A stretch of 56,069 nt of DNA from Streptomyces ipomoeae 91-03 (GCF_000317595.1 NZ_AEJC01000366.1:1-56069), one strand, 5' to 3'. Positions 16,024 to 24,806 are shown, counted from the first letter of the stretch. The notes: a model not told the origin generated them from the sequence alone. Numbers and translations are program-made.

Positions 16024-16125
16024 TCAGACGGGCCGACAGATGGCACTGGACGTACGGCCGAAGTCGATGTGACGACGCCAGGTCAGGAGGGGCAGCAACC
16101 GGACTGTGCGGTCGAGCGTTCGCAT
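16024..16125 (-). CDS. Cys-ending leader peptide 1, upstream of the ssuA-like gene
   Basis: A 33-residue peptide: MRTLDRTVRLLPLLT, then WRRHIDFGRTSSAICRPV. The block R-H-(I/V)-D-(F/L)-G-(R/H) followed by a single near-terminal Cys (residue 30) is the hallmark of short leader peptides that precede sulfur-assimilation operons in actinobacteria. They are thought to sense cysteine through ribosome stalling at the Cys codon. The start is the ATG at 16125, with GGGGTG upstream. The downstream gap of 243 bp to the ssuA-like start leaves room for an RNA switch. The peptide matches those at 18261-18344 and 18918-19016. Confidence 0.8.
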   Translation of the reverse strand: MRTLDRTVRLLPLLTWRRHIDFGRTSSAICRPV

Positions 16126-16149
16126 GGCCACACCCCACAGTTCCCTAGT

Positions 16150-16170
16150 TTTCCTACCCGGTTGATAGGG
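16150..16170 (-). promoter_or_regulatory. Shared sulfur-regulon motif CCCTAT-N8-TAGGAAA, copy 1
   Basis: On the minus strand CCCTAT and TAGGAAA are separated by 8 bp and lie 24 bp before the ATG of leader peptide 1. The same 21-bp layout occurs at 18385-18405, upstream of leader peptide 3. CCTA-N9-TAGG is a dyad, so it may be an operator; its distance to the start also allows overlap with a promoter. Confidence 0.55.
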
Positions 16171-16337
16171 ATCGTGGCAGAAGGCGGCGCCCACCCCAAG
16201 AGGGTGTTCACATGATGGACGCCGTCATCTCACTTCTCGGGATCGGAGGCGAGTGGCCCAGCGTGTCACTGGTTTACGTCACGGGTTGACCCAGGCATCC
16301 GGGGAGTGGGTCAACGCGGACACATCACCGGCTTCGG

Positions 16338-17567
16338 TCAGGCGGGCAGGGCGAAGGGAGGGTGGGCACCGTTGAGGAAGTAGTCCCCGACATCGCGGAG
16401 CCGGTGGGCGACGGGCTCGTACAAGGTGTGGGTCCGGGCATTGCGCCAGAAGCGGTCGAAGCCCAGCCGCGAGGAGGTGGAGCGGGTGCCGATGATGTCG
16501 AGGGCGCGGGTGGTGGACTCCTGCGCGGCCCTGGACGCGGCGGCTTCGGCCATGGCCACCAGGACGGAGATGTCCGCGTACTCGTCGTAGGTGAGGTCTT
16601 CGCCGCGTGTCAGCCCGCCGGACACGGCTTCCAGTGCTTGATCGGTGAGTGCGGACGCGGAGCGGGTGAGGACGGTGAGTTCTCCGTAGGCGGTCAGCAC
16701 CTGCGGGTCGTGGGGAGTGCCGACCGGCCAGGCGGGGGGCCAGGGCGTGTGGCCCGTCCTGCTGTACTCACGGGCTTCGGCGAGCACTCCCTCGGCCATG
16801 CCGAGAAGGAGCTGGACGGAGACGAGACGCCCGACCGGAGAGGCCAGGGCGGCCAGGGGCGACAGGACGTCCTCGTCCGCGGACAGGGAGCCGAGTACGT
16901 CGTCGGCGGCCACCGGCACGGCGTCGAACTCCACACTTCCGCCGGCCGCGAGCCGCTGGCCGAAGGCGTCGGCGTCGCCGTCGACGCGCACGCCGTGATG
17001 GGAGGGATCGACGACGACGGCGAGTGGTTCGCCGGTGTCGGCTCGCACGGCCCGCACGGCGATGCGGTCGGCGACCAGGACCCCGGTGGCGTAGCTCTGC
17101 CGGCCGTCGAGTACCTGGCCGGCGGCTGTCCTGGTCACTGTCAGAGGCGGTTCCTGACGGGCGAAACCGCCACCCCACAACCACTGCCCCGCCGCCGACT
17201 GCCGCTCGGCCTCGGCGGCGAGAGAGGGCTCCGTGAAGAAGCGGGCGCTCCACGACAGGAAGTAGTGACAGCCGAGCAGTTGACCGATCGCGCCGTCGGC
17301 CGCGCCGATCTCCCGGACAACGGCGTAGGCCGTGGACCAGTCCGCGCCGCCTCCTCCGGACTCGGCCGGTACCAGGAGCGTCAGCAGCCCTGCCTCACGC
17401 AGCCGGGACACCTCGTCGAACGGGGCCTTGCCTGCCTGCTCCCGCGCCACCGCGTCCGTGGCCAGGTCGTCCGCCGCCTCGCGGGCCACGCGCAGCCAGT
17501 GCGCCCGGCCGGGCCCGGTCCGGTCGGATTCCGAGGCGGGGCCGGACGGCGCAGTGGCAACGCCCAT
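16338..17567 (-). CDS. Acyl-CoA-dehydrogenase-fold flavin monooxygenase (SfnB/DszC-like)
   Basis: A 409-residue protein of the acyl-CoA dehydrogenase superfamily, closest in layout to the sulfur-acquisition monooxygenases SfnB and DszC. Visible features are the N-terminal helical region LREAGLLTLLVPAESGGGGA, the middle beta domain WLWGGGFARQEPPL and DGRQSYATGVLVADRIAVRA, and the C-terminal helical bundle ending in the flavin-site region ALDIIGTRSTSSRLGFDRFW. Such enzymes use reduced flavin and oxygen to open organosulfur compounds and release sulfite. The ATG at 17567 has GAGGAG upstream and lies 13 bp after the regulator's stop, so the two genes form an operon behind leader peptide 3. Confidence 0.82.
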   Translation of the reverse strand: MGVATAPSGPASESDRTGPGRAHWLRVAREAADDLATDAVAREQAGKAPFDEVSRLREAGLLTLLVPAESGGGGADWSTAYAVVREIGAADGAIGQLLGCHYFLSWSARFFTEPSLAAEAERQSAAGQWLWGGGFARQEPPLTVTRTAAGQVLDGRQSYATGVLVADRIAVRAVRADTGEPLAVVVDPSHHGVRVDGDADAFGQRLAAGGSVEFDAVPVAADDVLGSLSADEDVLSPLAALASPVGRLVSVQLLLGMAEGVLAEAREYSRTGHTPWPPAWPVGTPHDPQVLTAYGELTVLTRSASALTDQALEAVSGGLTRGEDLTYDEYADISVLVAMAEAAASRAAQESTTRALDIIGTRSTSSRLGFDRFWRNARTHTLYEPVAHRLRDVGDYFLNGAHPPFALPA

Positions 17568-17580
17568 GGCGATGGTCTCC

Positions 17581-18150
17581 TCAAGGTCGGTGGCAAGGCG
17601 TGGTGTTGGGGCCTTCTTGCTGGTCGGGCACGTACTTGTAGCCCACGCGTCGTACGGTGACGATGCGGTGCCGGTGAGCCTTGCCCAGCTTGCGGCGCAG
17701 ACGGGCGATGTGGACATCCACGGTTCGGCCGTCGCCGATGTGGTCGTAGCCCCAGACGGCGGCCACCAGCCGATCGCGCGAGTGCACGTGGTGGGGATGC
17801 AGAACGAGATGGGCCAGCAGCTCGAACTCCAGGTAGGTGAGGTCGAGTTCGCGTCCGTCCACCTCGGCGACATGGCGCGCGGGATCGATGCGGACGACGT
17901 CGTCTCCCCTCTGCCGGGGATGAGCCGAGCCCGTGGTGACGACAGGTCGGATCTCAGGTCGGGGCCTGTCCTTGACGAAGAGCTCGGCGAGATCGGTGCC
18001 CTCGGGGACGAGCACGAGATAACCGACGAGTGGCGAGGAAGCGTGTCCCCCGGCACCGCTCTGCGCGGTGTCGCCCACCAGGCGAAGGTGGCGGGTTTCG
18101 AAGTGCGGCGGATCGTGTGGAGTGGCCTGGGCCGGAAGTGCCGTGGTCAT
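17581..18150 (-). CDS. Orphan winged-helix (OmpR/PhoB-type) regulator without receiver domain
   Basis: A 189-residue protein. The C-terminal 100 residues are a PhoB-type DNA-binding domain: LDLTYLEFELLAHLVLHPHH, VHSRDRLVAAVWGYDHIGD, GRTVDVHIARLRRKLG and VRRVGYKYVPD. The N-terminal 85 residues hold no receiver domain; they contain VGYLVLVPEGTDLAELF and a Pro/Arg-rich linker. No kinase gene is nearby. It is the first gene after leader peptide 3 and is followed at 13 bp by the SfnB-like gene, so it probably regulates organosulfur genes in this region. The signal it senses is unknown. Confidence 0.8.
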   Translation of the reverse strand: MTTALPAQATPHDPPHFETRHLRLVGDTAQSGAGGHASSPLVGYLVLVPEGTDLAELFVKDRPRPEIRPVVTTGSAHPRQRGDDVVRIDPARHVAEVDGRELDLTYLEFELLAHLVLHPHHVHSRDRLVAAVWGYDHIGDGRTVDVHIARLRRKLGKAHRHRIVTVRRVGYKYVPDQQEGPNTTPCHRP

Positions 18151-18260
18151 GGCGGTTGTCCCTCAGAGGTGTCGGGCCGTCGGGCGCGGTGGGTGAAGGC
18201 GCCTGATCGCCGGGGAAAGGAGGAGCGGAGCGGCACGGGCGGATGTGTGAGCCGCGTGCC

Positions 18261-18344
18261 TTACGCGCGACAGCAGGCGGCGCTGACGACGTGACCAAAG
18301 TCGACATGCCGACGACGAACGAGTCGCTGCTGCGTACGGGACAT
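18261..18344 (-). CDS. Cys-ending leader peptide 3, upstream of the winged-helix regulator
   Basis: A 27-residue peptide, MSRTQQRLV then RRRHVDFGHVVSAACCRA, with two adjacent Cys codons just before the end. It shares the R-H-V-D-F-G core with the other two leaders. I prefer the ATG at 18344, with AGGA 8 bp upstream; ATGs at 18350 and 18353 are in frame too. The gap to the regulator start is 110 bp. The two Cys codons should make it the most cysteine-sensitive of the three. Confidence 0.8.
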   Translation of the reverse strand: MSRTQQRLVRRRHVDFGHVVSAACCRA

Positions 18345-18384
18345 GTGCATCATCCTGCGCATCCGTGCCGACCACCGTCAAGGC

Positions 18385-18405
18385 TTTCCTAGTAATTCAA
18401 TAGGG
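18385..18405 (-). promoter_or_regulatory. Shared sulfur-regulon motif CCCTAT-N8-TAGGAAA, copy 2
   Basis: The same hexamer, spacer length and heptamer as at 16150-16170, here 40 bp before the ATG of leader peptide 3. A second CCCTA and TTTCC element lies immediately upstream (18406-18415 on the minus strand). Confidence 0.55.
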
Positions 18406-18439
18406 AAAGTAGGGAACAGTTTACGGTTCGGCCGGCGCC

Positions 18440-18685
18440 CGACTGGCGGGGGCGCCGCTCACCGGTCACCTCGATGTACCAGAGCGTGACGCCGGCTCGG
18501 TCTGGCCGGAGTCGACGGAGACGGTTGACCGTCTTGACCTTGACGGTGATGAACTGCGGGCCGAATGGGAGACCGAGGCCGAGCGTCGGGCAGAGGGCGC
18601 CGATGTTGAACCGGAACAGCAGCTGCATCAGCAGCGGCGTGGACCGGAGGATCCACACATAACCCCAACTCGGCGTGCGCGGCAC
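18440..18685 (-). pseudogene. Fragment of an amino-acid-type ABC permease
   Basis: The minus strand reads SWGYVWILRSTPLLMQLLF and FNIGALCPTLGLGLPFGPQF, clearly homologous to [18 protein letters not shown] and [11 protein letters not shown] in the intact permease at 20510-21547. After about 48 codons it jumps to LWYIEVTG, which corresponds to the C-terminal region of the family. Both ends and the middle are deleted. Its 3' side runs into the promoter of leader peptide 3. Confidence 0.65.
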
Positions 18686-18917
18686 CGCGCCCGCCGGCTC
18701 CGGGGGCTTCGTGACAGGCGCTACACGGGTGCGTCGCGGCCGGGGCCCGGTGTCGTCACATTCGCCGCGTCCCTCAACGCGTCCGGAGGGGCTGTCGCGC
18801 GGGGCGGAGCCGGTCCGTCATCGATCGAGGGTGCTCACAACGCGGAGGTGTCAACAAGGCGTTGGGAGGGTCGGCCGAGACGGTCCGGCATCCGGGCGCT
18901 GCTTGACGAGGAGCACG

Positions 18918-19016
18918 ATGTACTGCTCAATTGATCGTATGAATGCCCAGCAGCGCTTGGTCTCGCGCGACCACATCGACTTCGGTCGGGTGTGGTCCGC
19001 CGCGTGTCGCGCCTGA
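18918..19016 (+). CDS. Cys-ending leader peptide 2, upstream of the SsuD-like gene
   Basis: A 32-residue peptide beginning MYCSIDRMNAQQRLVS and ending RDHIDFGRVWSAACRA. The H-I-D-F-G-R core and Cys close to the end match the other two leaders. The ATG at 18918 has GAGGAG 4 bp upstream; a second ATG at 18939 gives a 25-residue version without a ribosome site. The leader ends 219 bp before the SsuD-like ATG, and GC-rich inverted repeats such as GGGCCG / CGGCCC (near 19026-19043) follow it. Confidence 0.78.
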   Translation: MYCSIDRMNAQQRLVSRDHIDFGRVWSAACRA

Positions 19017-19235
19017 CTCGGCAGCGGGCCGTCTGACCGGCCCTTCCCTCCCTCGGTGACCCCGTCGCGGGCCGAGCTCTCTCTTCAACACGCGCGCTGC
19101 CGCAACTCTGCTTCTCTCGACGCCCGGCGTCGTCACGCCCGCACCGCCCCGTCTCTCTGACGGACCGTCACTCCTGCCCGCACGCACGGCCATTCCGCCA
19201 TGCCCGCGTGCGGTCGTTTCCGAAAGGCCACTCCC

Positions 19236-20432
19236 ATGCCCGTGGAATTCCTCGGCATCGCCGCCACCAACGACGGCTCCGAAACCACCCCGCGCTCCGG
19301 CGCCGCCTTCGACAAGGAGTACACGCTCCGGCTCGCCCGGGCCCACGAGGACCACGGCTGGGACCGGGTGCTGTTCGCCTACGGTTCCGGATCCCCGGAT
19401 CCCGCGCCGGCCGCCGCGTACATCGCTAGCCGGCTGGACCGTCTGCAGATCCTGCTCGCCCACCGGCCCAACGTCTCCTACCCGACCTTCGCCGCGAAGA
19501 CCTTCGCCACCCTCGACCAGATCAGCGAGGGCCGGCTGACCGTGCACTTCATCACCGGTGGCAACGATCACGAGCAGGGTCGCGAGGGCGACACCCTCAC
19601 CAAGGACGAGCGCTACGCCCGCACCCGCGAGTACATCCAGCTGGTAAAGAAGATCTGGACCACCCACGAGCCCTTCGACCACGAGGGCGAGCACTACCGC
19701 TTCCACGACTTCGTCAGCGACGTCTTCCCCGTCCAACAGCCCCGCCCGAACGTCTCGTTCGGCGGCTCGTCGCCCGCCGCGTACGCCGCCGGGGGCACCG
19801 AGGCCGACATCTACTGCCTGTGGGGCGAGCCCCTGGCGAAGACCGCCGAGCAGATCGAGAACGTGAAGGCCGCCGCGAAGGCCGCGGGCCGCACCGACGT
19901 GCCGCGCATCCAGGTCGCGTTCCGCCCGATCATCGCCCCGACCGAGGAGCTGGCCTGGGAGAAGGCCCACCGCACGGTCGGCGCCATCCGGGAGCGGCGC
20001 GAAGCCGGACTCGTACGACACCACCGCAGCGGCGCCCCGGAGAACACCGGCTCTCAGCGGCTGATCGCCATCGCCGAGGCGGGGGAGCGCTACGACCGCG
20101 CCCTGTGGACGCCGACCGCCGCCGCGACGGGCGGCGCGGGCAACTCCAACGCCCTGGTCGGCACCCCCGAGACGGTCGCCCAGGCGCTGCTGGACTACTA
20201 CGACCTCGGCGTCGACATCCTCTCCGCCCGCGGCTACGACCTGCTGGGCGACGCCATCGACTTCGGCCGGTACGTGATCCCGCTCGTCCGCGAGGAGGTC
20301 GCCAAGCGCGACGCCGAGCGGGGCGACGCTCACCGCGCTCCAGCCGGGCCGCATCGACGTGATCATGTCGACCATCAACGGCCTGTGCCACCGGACGGCC
20401 CAGCCAGCCTCCCGGACCACCTTCCTCGGTGA
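19236..20432 (+). CDS. FMNH2-dependent alkanesulfonate monooxygenase-like protein (SsuD family), altered C-terminus
   Basis: A luciferase-like TIM-barrel monooxygenase of about 398 residues. Family marks are EFLGIAATNDGSE at the start, PTFAAKTFATLDQISEGRL, VHFITGGNDHEQGREGD, ERYARTREYIQLVKKIW and PNVSFGGSSPAAYAAGG. It would use FMNH2 and oxygen to release sulfite from a sulfonate. The ATG at 19236 has AAAGG upstream. The natural protein seems to end near 20325 (EEVAKRDAERG). The last 35 or so codons are an out-of-frame reading of a binding-protein remnant, so the native stop has been lost in a fusion. The catalytic core is complete. It heads a unit with the ABC transporter genes downstream. 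Confidence 0.85.
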   Translation: MPVEFLGIAATNDGSETTPRSGAAFDKEYTLRLARAHEDHGWDRVLFAYGSGSPDPAPAAAYIASRLDRLQILLAHRPNVSYPTFAAKTFATLDQISEGRLTVHFITGGNDHEQGREGDTLTKDERYARTREYIQLVKKIWTTHEPFDHEGEHYRFHDFVSDVFPVQQPRPNVSFGGSSPAAYAAGGTEADIYCLWGEPLAKTAEQIENVKAAAKAAGRTDVPRIQVAFRPIIAPTEELAWEKAHRTVGAIRERREAGLVRHHRSGAPENTGSQRLIAIAEAGERYDRALWTPTAAATGGAGNSNALVGTPETVAQALLDYYDLGVDILSARGYDLLGDAIDFGRYVIPLVREEVAKRDAERGDAHRAPAGPHRRDHVDHQRPVPPDGPASLPDHLPR

Positions 20433-20488
20433 GTACCACCGCCTCCGCGATCGACGCGTCGCGGATCAACCCGCCCGAGCACAAGTAA
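20329..20488 (+). pseudogene. Remnant of an ABC solute-binding protein between ssuD-like gene and permease
   Basis: Fragments in two frames read LTALQPGRIDVIMSTINGL, then FLGEYHR, then TASAIDASRINPPEHK ending in TAA at 20486-20488. The first resembles LALQSGRIDLYLG and the last resembles SEINPPGLPKTNK in the intact binding protein at 22401-23387. A paralogous binding-protein gene has collapsed to about 160 bp, fusing to the end of the SsuD-like gene. Confidence 0.6.
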
Positions 20489-20509
20489 CCAGCGAGCAGG
20501 AACGCCACG

Positions 20510-21543
20510 ATGGGACTCACCACCGACTCCGCCTCCGCGCCACCCGGCGCGGCCTCCCCGGACACCGGGCCCAAAGCTCCACCCGCCCCGGACGACCCGA
20601 CAACACTCAAGGTCGTTCCCGCCCGCCATTACGCCCGGTGGGCGGCAGCCGTCGCCGTGACCGTGCTGGTCGCCCAGTTTGCGCATGGTCTGGTCACCAA
20701 CCCGGTCTGGGAGTGGGGCGTCTTCAGCGACTACGTCCTGTCCGAGACGATCGTCCAGGCGGTGTGGGTCACCCTCCAACTCACCGCCTACGCCACCGTG
20801 CTGGGCTTCCTCCTCGGCACCGTGCTGGCCTTCATGAGACTGTCGCGCAGCCCGCTGCTGCAGACCGTCGCCTGGACCTACATCTGGATCTTCCGGTCCA
20901 TCCCGATGATCGTCCAGCTGGTGTTCTGGTTCAACCTGAGCGCGCTGTACGAGAGGTTGGGCTTCGGCATTCCCTTCGGGCCGGTGTTCTGGTCCGTCGA
21001 CAGCAACAGCGTCATCGGCACCATGGGCGCCGCTGTCATCGGGCTGACGCTGCATCAGGCCGCCTACGCCGCCGAGATCGTGCGCGGCGGCGTCATCGCC
21101 GTCGACCACGGACAGCTGGAGGCCGCCGCGGCACTCGGCATCCCGCGCCTGCGCCAGATCCGCCGGATCGTGCTGCCGCAGGCCATGCGCGCCATCCTGC
21201 CCACGGCCGGCAACGAGATCATCGGCCTGCTCAAGGGCACCTCGGTGGTCTACGTCATGTCCATCGGTGAGCTGTTCTACCAGGTACAGGTCATCTACGG
21301 GCGCAACGGCCGGGTGATCCCGCTGCTGCTGGTCGCCACCGCCTGGTACGTGGTGCTGACCTCCGTCCTGTCGGTCGCCCAGTACTACGTGGAGCGCCGC
21401 TACGCCCGGGGCGCCAACCGCACCCCGCCGCCCACCCCGCTCCAGCGCGCCCGGCGCTCCGTACGCACCCTTCGCGCGGCGGCTGTCCAGCGGAACCGGC
21501 CCGTCGTACCCCTGAAGACCCTGGGACCTGTGGGAGAAAGCCG

Positions 21544-21547
<4 letters not shown>
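20510..21547 (+). CDS. Polar amino-acid-type ABC transporter permease
   Basis: A 345-residue HisM/GlnP-type permease. After a Pro-rich cytoplasmic N-terminus it has about six membrane segments. Key features are [40 protein letters not shown], and the EAA loop [20 protein letters not shown] followed by [20 protein letters not shown]. The C-terminus is a basic tail. AGGAA precedes the ATG. It overlaps the ATPase gene by ATGA. Given its place behind an SsuD-like enzyme and a Cys leader, the substrate is probably a sulfur-containing amino acid or organosulfur compound, not an ordinary amino acid; this is inference. Confidence 0.9.
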
Positions 21548-22362
<815 letters not shown>

Positions 22363-22400
22363 CCAACCCTCACCCCATTCCCGTCGCAAGGAGCACGACC

Positions 22401-23387
22401 ATGTCCACCTCGATCACCCGCCGCACCACCGCAGCCGCACTCGGACTCGCCACCGCCCTCGTCCTCGCCGCCTGCGGCAACCCCTCCGACGGCGGCACGA
22501 CCGAGGTCGCGGCCACATCGGGCGGCAAGACGACGAAGATCAACATCAGCCCCGACCAGCACCGCGTCACCACGGACAAGGTCGACTCCATAGCCGCCGA
22601 GGTCCCCGAGAGGATCCGCAAGAGAGGCACCCTGGAGATCGTCGACTCCTCCGGCTCCGCCGCGCCGCTGACCTTCTACGCCACCGACAACAAGACCGTC
22701 ATCGGCGTCGAGCCCGACATCGCCTACCTGGTCGCCGACGTTCTCGGCCTCAAGCCGCACATCAACACCGTCTCCTGGGAGAACATCTTCGTCGGCCTCG
22801 ACAGCGCCAAGTACGACGTCGGCTTCAGCAACATCACCGTCACCGAGGAACGCAAGGAGAAGTACGACTTCGCCCCCTACCGCGAGGACAACCTGGGCTT
22901 CGAGGCGAAGAAGGGCAGCGGCCTGAAGATCACCGGGCCCGAGGACGTGGCGGGCAGGACGGTCGCCGTGGGCAGCGGCACCAACCAGGAGAAGCTGCTG
23001 ATCGAGTGGAGCAAGGAGAACGAGAAGGCCGGCCGCAAGCCGGTGAACATCAAGTACTACCAGAACGACAGCGACACCTACCTCGCCCTCCAGTCCGGCC
23101 GCATCGACCTCTACCTCGGCCCCAACCCGACCGCCGCCTACCACGCGGCCACCACCGGCAAGACGGAAGTCGTCGGCACCTACTCCGGAGCCGGCGCCAC
23201 CCTCCAGGGCCTCATCGCGGCCACCACCAAGAAGGACAGCGGCCTGGTCAAGCCGCTCGCCGACGCGCTCAACCATGTCATCGAGAACGGCACGTACGCG
23301 AAGGTGCTGCAGCGCTGGGGTCTGTCCGACGAGGCCGTGACCAAGTCGGAGATCAACCCGCCCGGCCTGCCCAAGACCAACAAGTAG
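22401..23387 (+). CDS. ABC transporter solute-binding lipoprotein, amino-acid type
   Basis: A 328-residue lipoprotein with the lipobox VLAACGNPS (Cys near residue 26) and AAGGAGC upstream of the ATG. Family 3 binding-protein features are IRKRGTLEIVDSSGSAAPLT, GVEPDIAYLVADVLG, YDVGFSNITVTEERKEKYDF, VAVGSGTNQEKLL and LALQSGRIDLYLGPNP. It lies 38 bp after the ATPase gene and completes the importer. The operon ends at the strong terminator at 23391. Confidence 0.9.
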   Translation: MSTSITRRTTAAALGLATALVLAACGNPSDGGTTEVAATSGGKTTKINISPDQHRVTTDKVDSIAAEVPERIRKRGTLEIVDSSGSAAPLTFYATDNKTVIGVEPDIAYLVADVLGLKPHINTVSWENIFVGLDSAKYDVGFSNITVTEERKEKYDFAPYREDNLGFEAKKGSGLKITGPEDVAGRTVAVGSGTNQEKLLIEWSKENEKAGRKPVNIKYYQNDSDTYLALQSGRIDLYLGPNPTAAYHAATTGKTEVVGTYSGAGATLQGLIAATTKKDSGLVKPLADALNHVIENGTYAKVLQRWGLSDEAVTKSEINPPGLPKTNK

Positions 23388-23390
23388 CCG

Positions 23391-23433
23391 ACCCGGGACG
23401 CGGAGGCCGTGTGATCTCCGCGTCCCGGGTTTT
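23391..23433 (+). terminator. Intrinsic terminator after the sulfur transporter operon
   Basis: An uninterrupted 15-bp stem, ACCCGGGACGCGGAG (23391-23405) pairing with CTCCGCGTCCCGGGT (23416-23430), is followed by TTT. It lies 3 bp after the binding-protein stop. Confidence 0.85.
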
Positions 23434-23564
23434 CATGCGGGCGACCCGGCACTATGCCGTGAGCGACCGTCCCCGCCGTGAGCGACCGTGGTGCCGATCC
23501 TGCGTGCGCGCGGGGCCTGCTCCACACCGCTCTCGCTGACCTCACCGAAACCGAAGGAGAACGT

Positions 23565-24806
23565 GTGAGTCCGCTCAGAACCCGCCCCGCCCTCGTCGCC
23601 CTGGGTGCGACGGCGCTGCTGACCGCGTCCGTCGCCGTACCCCAGGCCACCGCGGCCGACCGCACCGCCACGGCGCTCACCTGGTACGACGCCACGGCCG
23701 AGACCATCGCGACCGCCGGGGCGTCGACCCAGATCACCAACAGCCGTACCTGGGCCATCAGTTGGCTCGCCGCAGCCCGAGCCACCCGCGGCGTACCGGC
23801 GGGCGTGGAGCGCGGCCCGTACCAGGAGGCGGCGCTCGCGGCGGCCGTACACCGCGCACTGGTGACACTGGTCCCGAGCCGTACCGAGCAGCTCGACGCG
23901 ACGTACAGGGAGAGCCTCGACGCGATCCCCGACGGCCCGGCGGAGGAGCGCGGCGTCGCGGCGGGGGAGCGGCAGGCGGACCTCGTCCTCGCATCGAGGG
24001 AAGGCGACGGCCTCGACCCCGCCTCCGTCAACGCGCCCTATCCCGTACGACCGGCGGCGCCCGGCGTGTGGCAGCCGACGCCACCCACCTACGCTCCGGC
24101 GGCCCAGTACGGCAACCGCCTCGCCAAGCCGTTCCTGCTCAGGACACAGAGCCAGTTCCGGCTCGGCCCGCCGCCCGCCCTCGACTCCCGCCGCTACGCC
24201 GCCGACCTCGCGGAGGTGCGGGCGTACGGCGCCGTCGACAGCACGGCACGCAGCACCCACCAGACCGAGACCGCCACCTTCTGGCTCGGCTCCTCCCTCA
24301 CCCTCTACACCGAGCCGCTGCGCGTGGCGCTCTCGCGCACGGACCAGGGGATCGCCGGGCAGGCGCGGCTGGTCGCGCTGTTCCACGTGGCGCTGGTGGA
24401 CACGCAGATCGCGACCTCCGACAGCAAATACGCCTACGAGCGGTGGCGTCCCGTGACGGCGATCCGCACCGGCACCATCGACCCCGACCCGGGCTGGACA
24501 CCGCTGCACACCACCCCCGCGCACCCGGACTACCCGAGCGGCCACAACACCTACTCGGGCGCGGCTCAGACCGTGCTGTCGGCGCTCGTGGGGCCGCGTA
24601 CCGCCCCGTTCGACCTGACCAGCCCCACCGCCCCCGGCGTGACCAGGACGTACACCACGTGGAGGCAGCTCTCGGACGAGAACGTGGACGCCCGGGTCTT
24701 CTCGGGCATCCACACCCGCTCGGCCGACGAGGCGGGGATCACGCTCGGCAAGAACGTCGCCCGGTACGTCCTGCGCAACGCGGGCCGTCTCCTCGGCTCA
24801 CGGTAG
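23565..24806 (+). CDS. Secreted vanadium-dependent haloperoxidase-like protein (PAP2 superfamily)
   Basis: A protein of about 413 residues with a signal peptide (basic start, then LVALGATALLTASVAVPQATA). The PAP2/vanadate site is recognisable in three parts: K-x6-R-P in KYAYERWRP, the PSGH motif in YPSGHNTYSGA, and R-x5-H in RVFSGIHTRSADEAG. Members are vanadium haloperoxidases or acid phosphatases. The larger size, helical N-terminal region and the FSGIHTRSADEAG spelling favour the haloperoxidase-like secreted group of Streptomyces. The GTG at 23565 has AAGGAGA upstream. It lies after a terminator, so it is transcribed alone. Confidence 0.83.
   Translation: MSPLRTRPALVALGATALLTASVAVPQATAADRTATALTWYDATAETIATAGASTQITNSRTWAISWLAAARATRGVPAGVERGPYQEAALAAAVHRALVTLVPSRTEQLDATYRESLDAIPDGPAEERGVAAGERQADLVLASREGDGLDPASVNAPYPVRPAAPGVWQPTPPTYAPAAQYGNRLAKPFLLRTQSQFRLGPPPALDSRRYAADLAEVRAYGAVDSTARSTHQTETATFWLGSSLTLYTEPLRVALSRTDQGIAGQARLVALFHVALVDTQIATSDSKYAYERWRPVTAIRTGTIDPDPGWTPLHTTPAHPDYPSGHNTYSGAAQTVLSALVGPRTAPFDLTSPTAPGVTRTYTTWRQLSDENVDARVFSGIHTRSADEAGITLGKNVARYVLRNAGRLLGSR

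Noticed and set aside
18389..18685. The permease fragment as an intact 98-residue gene
   Set aside because: It lacks most of the family's membrane segments, has a deletion inside and ends in the promoter of leader peptide 3.
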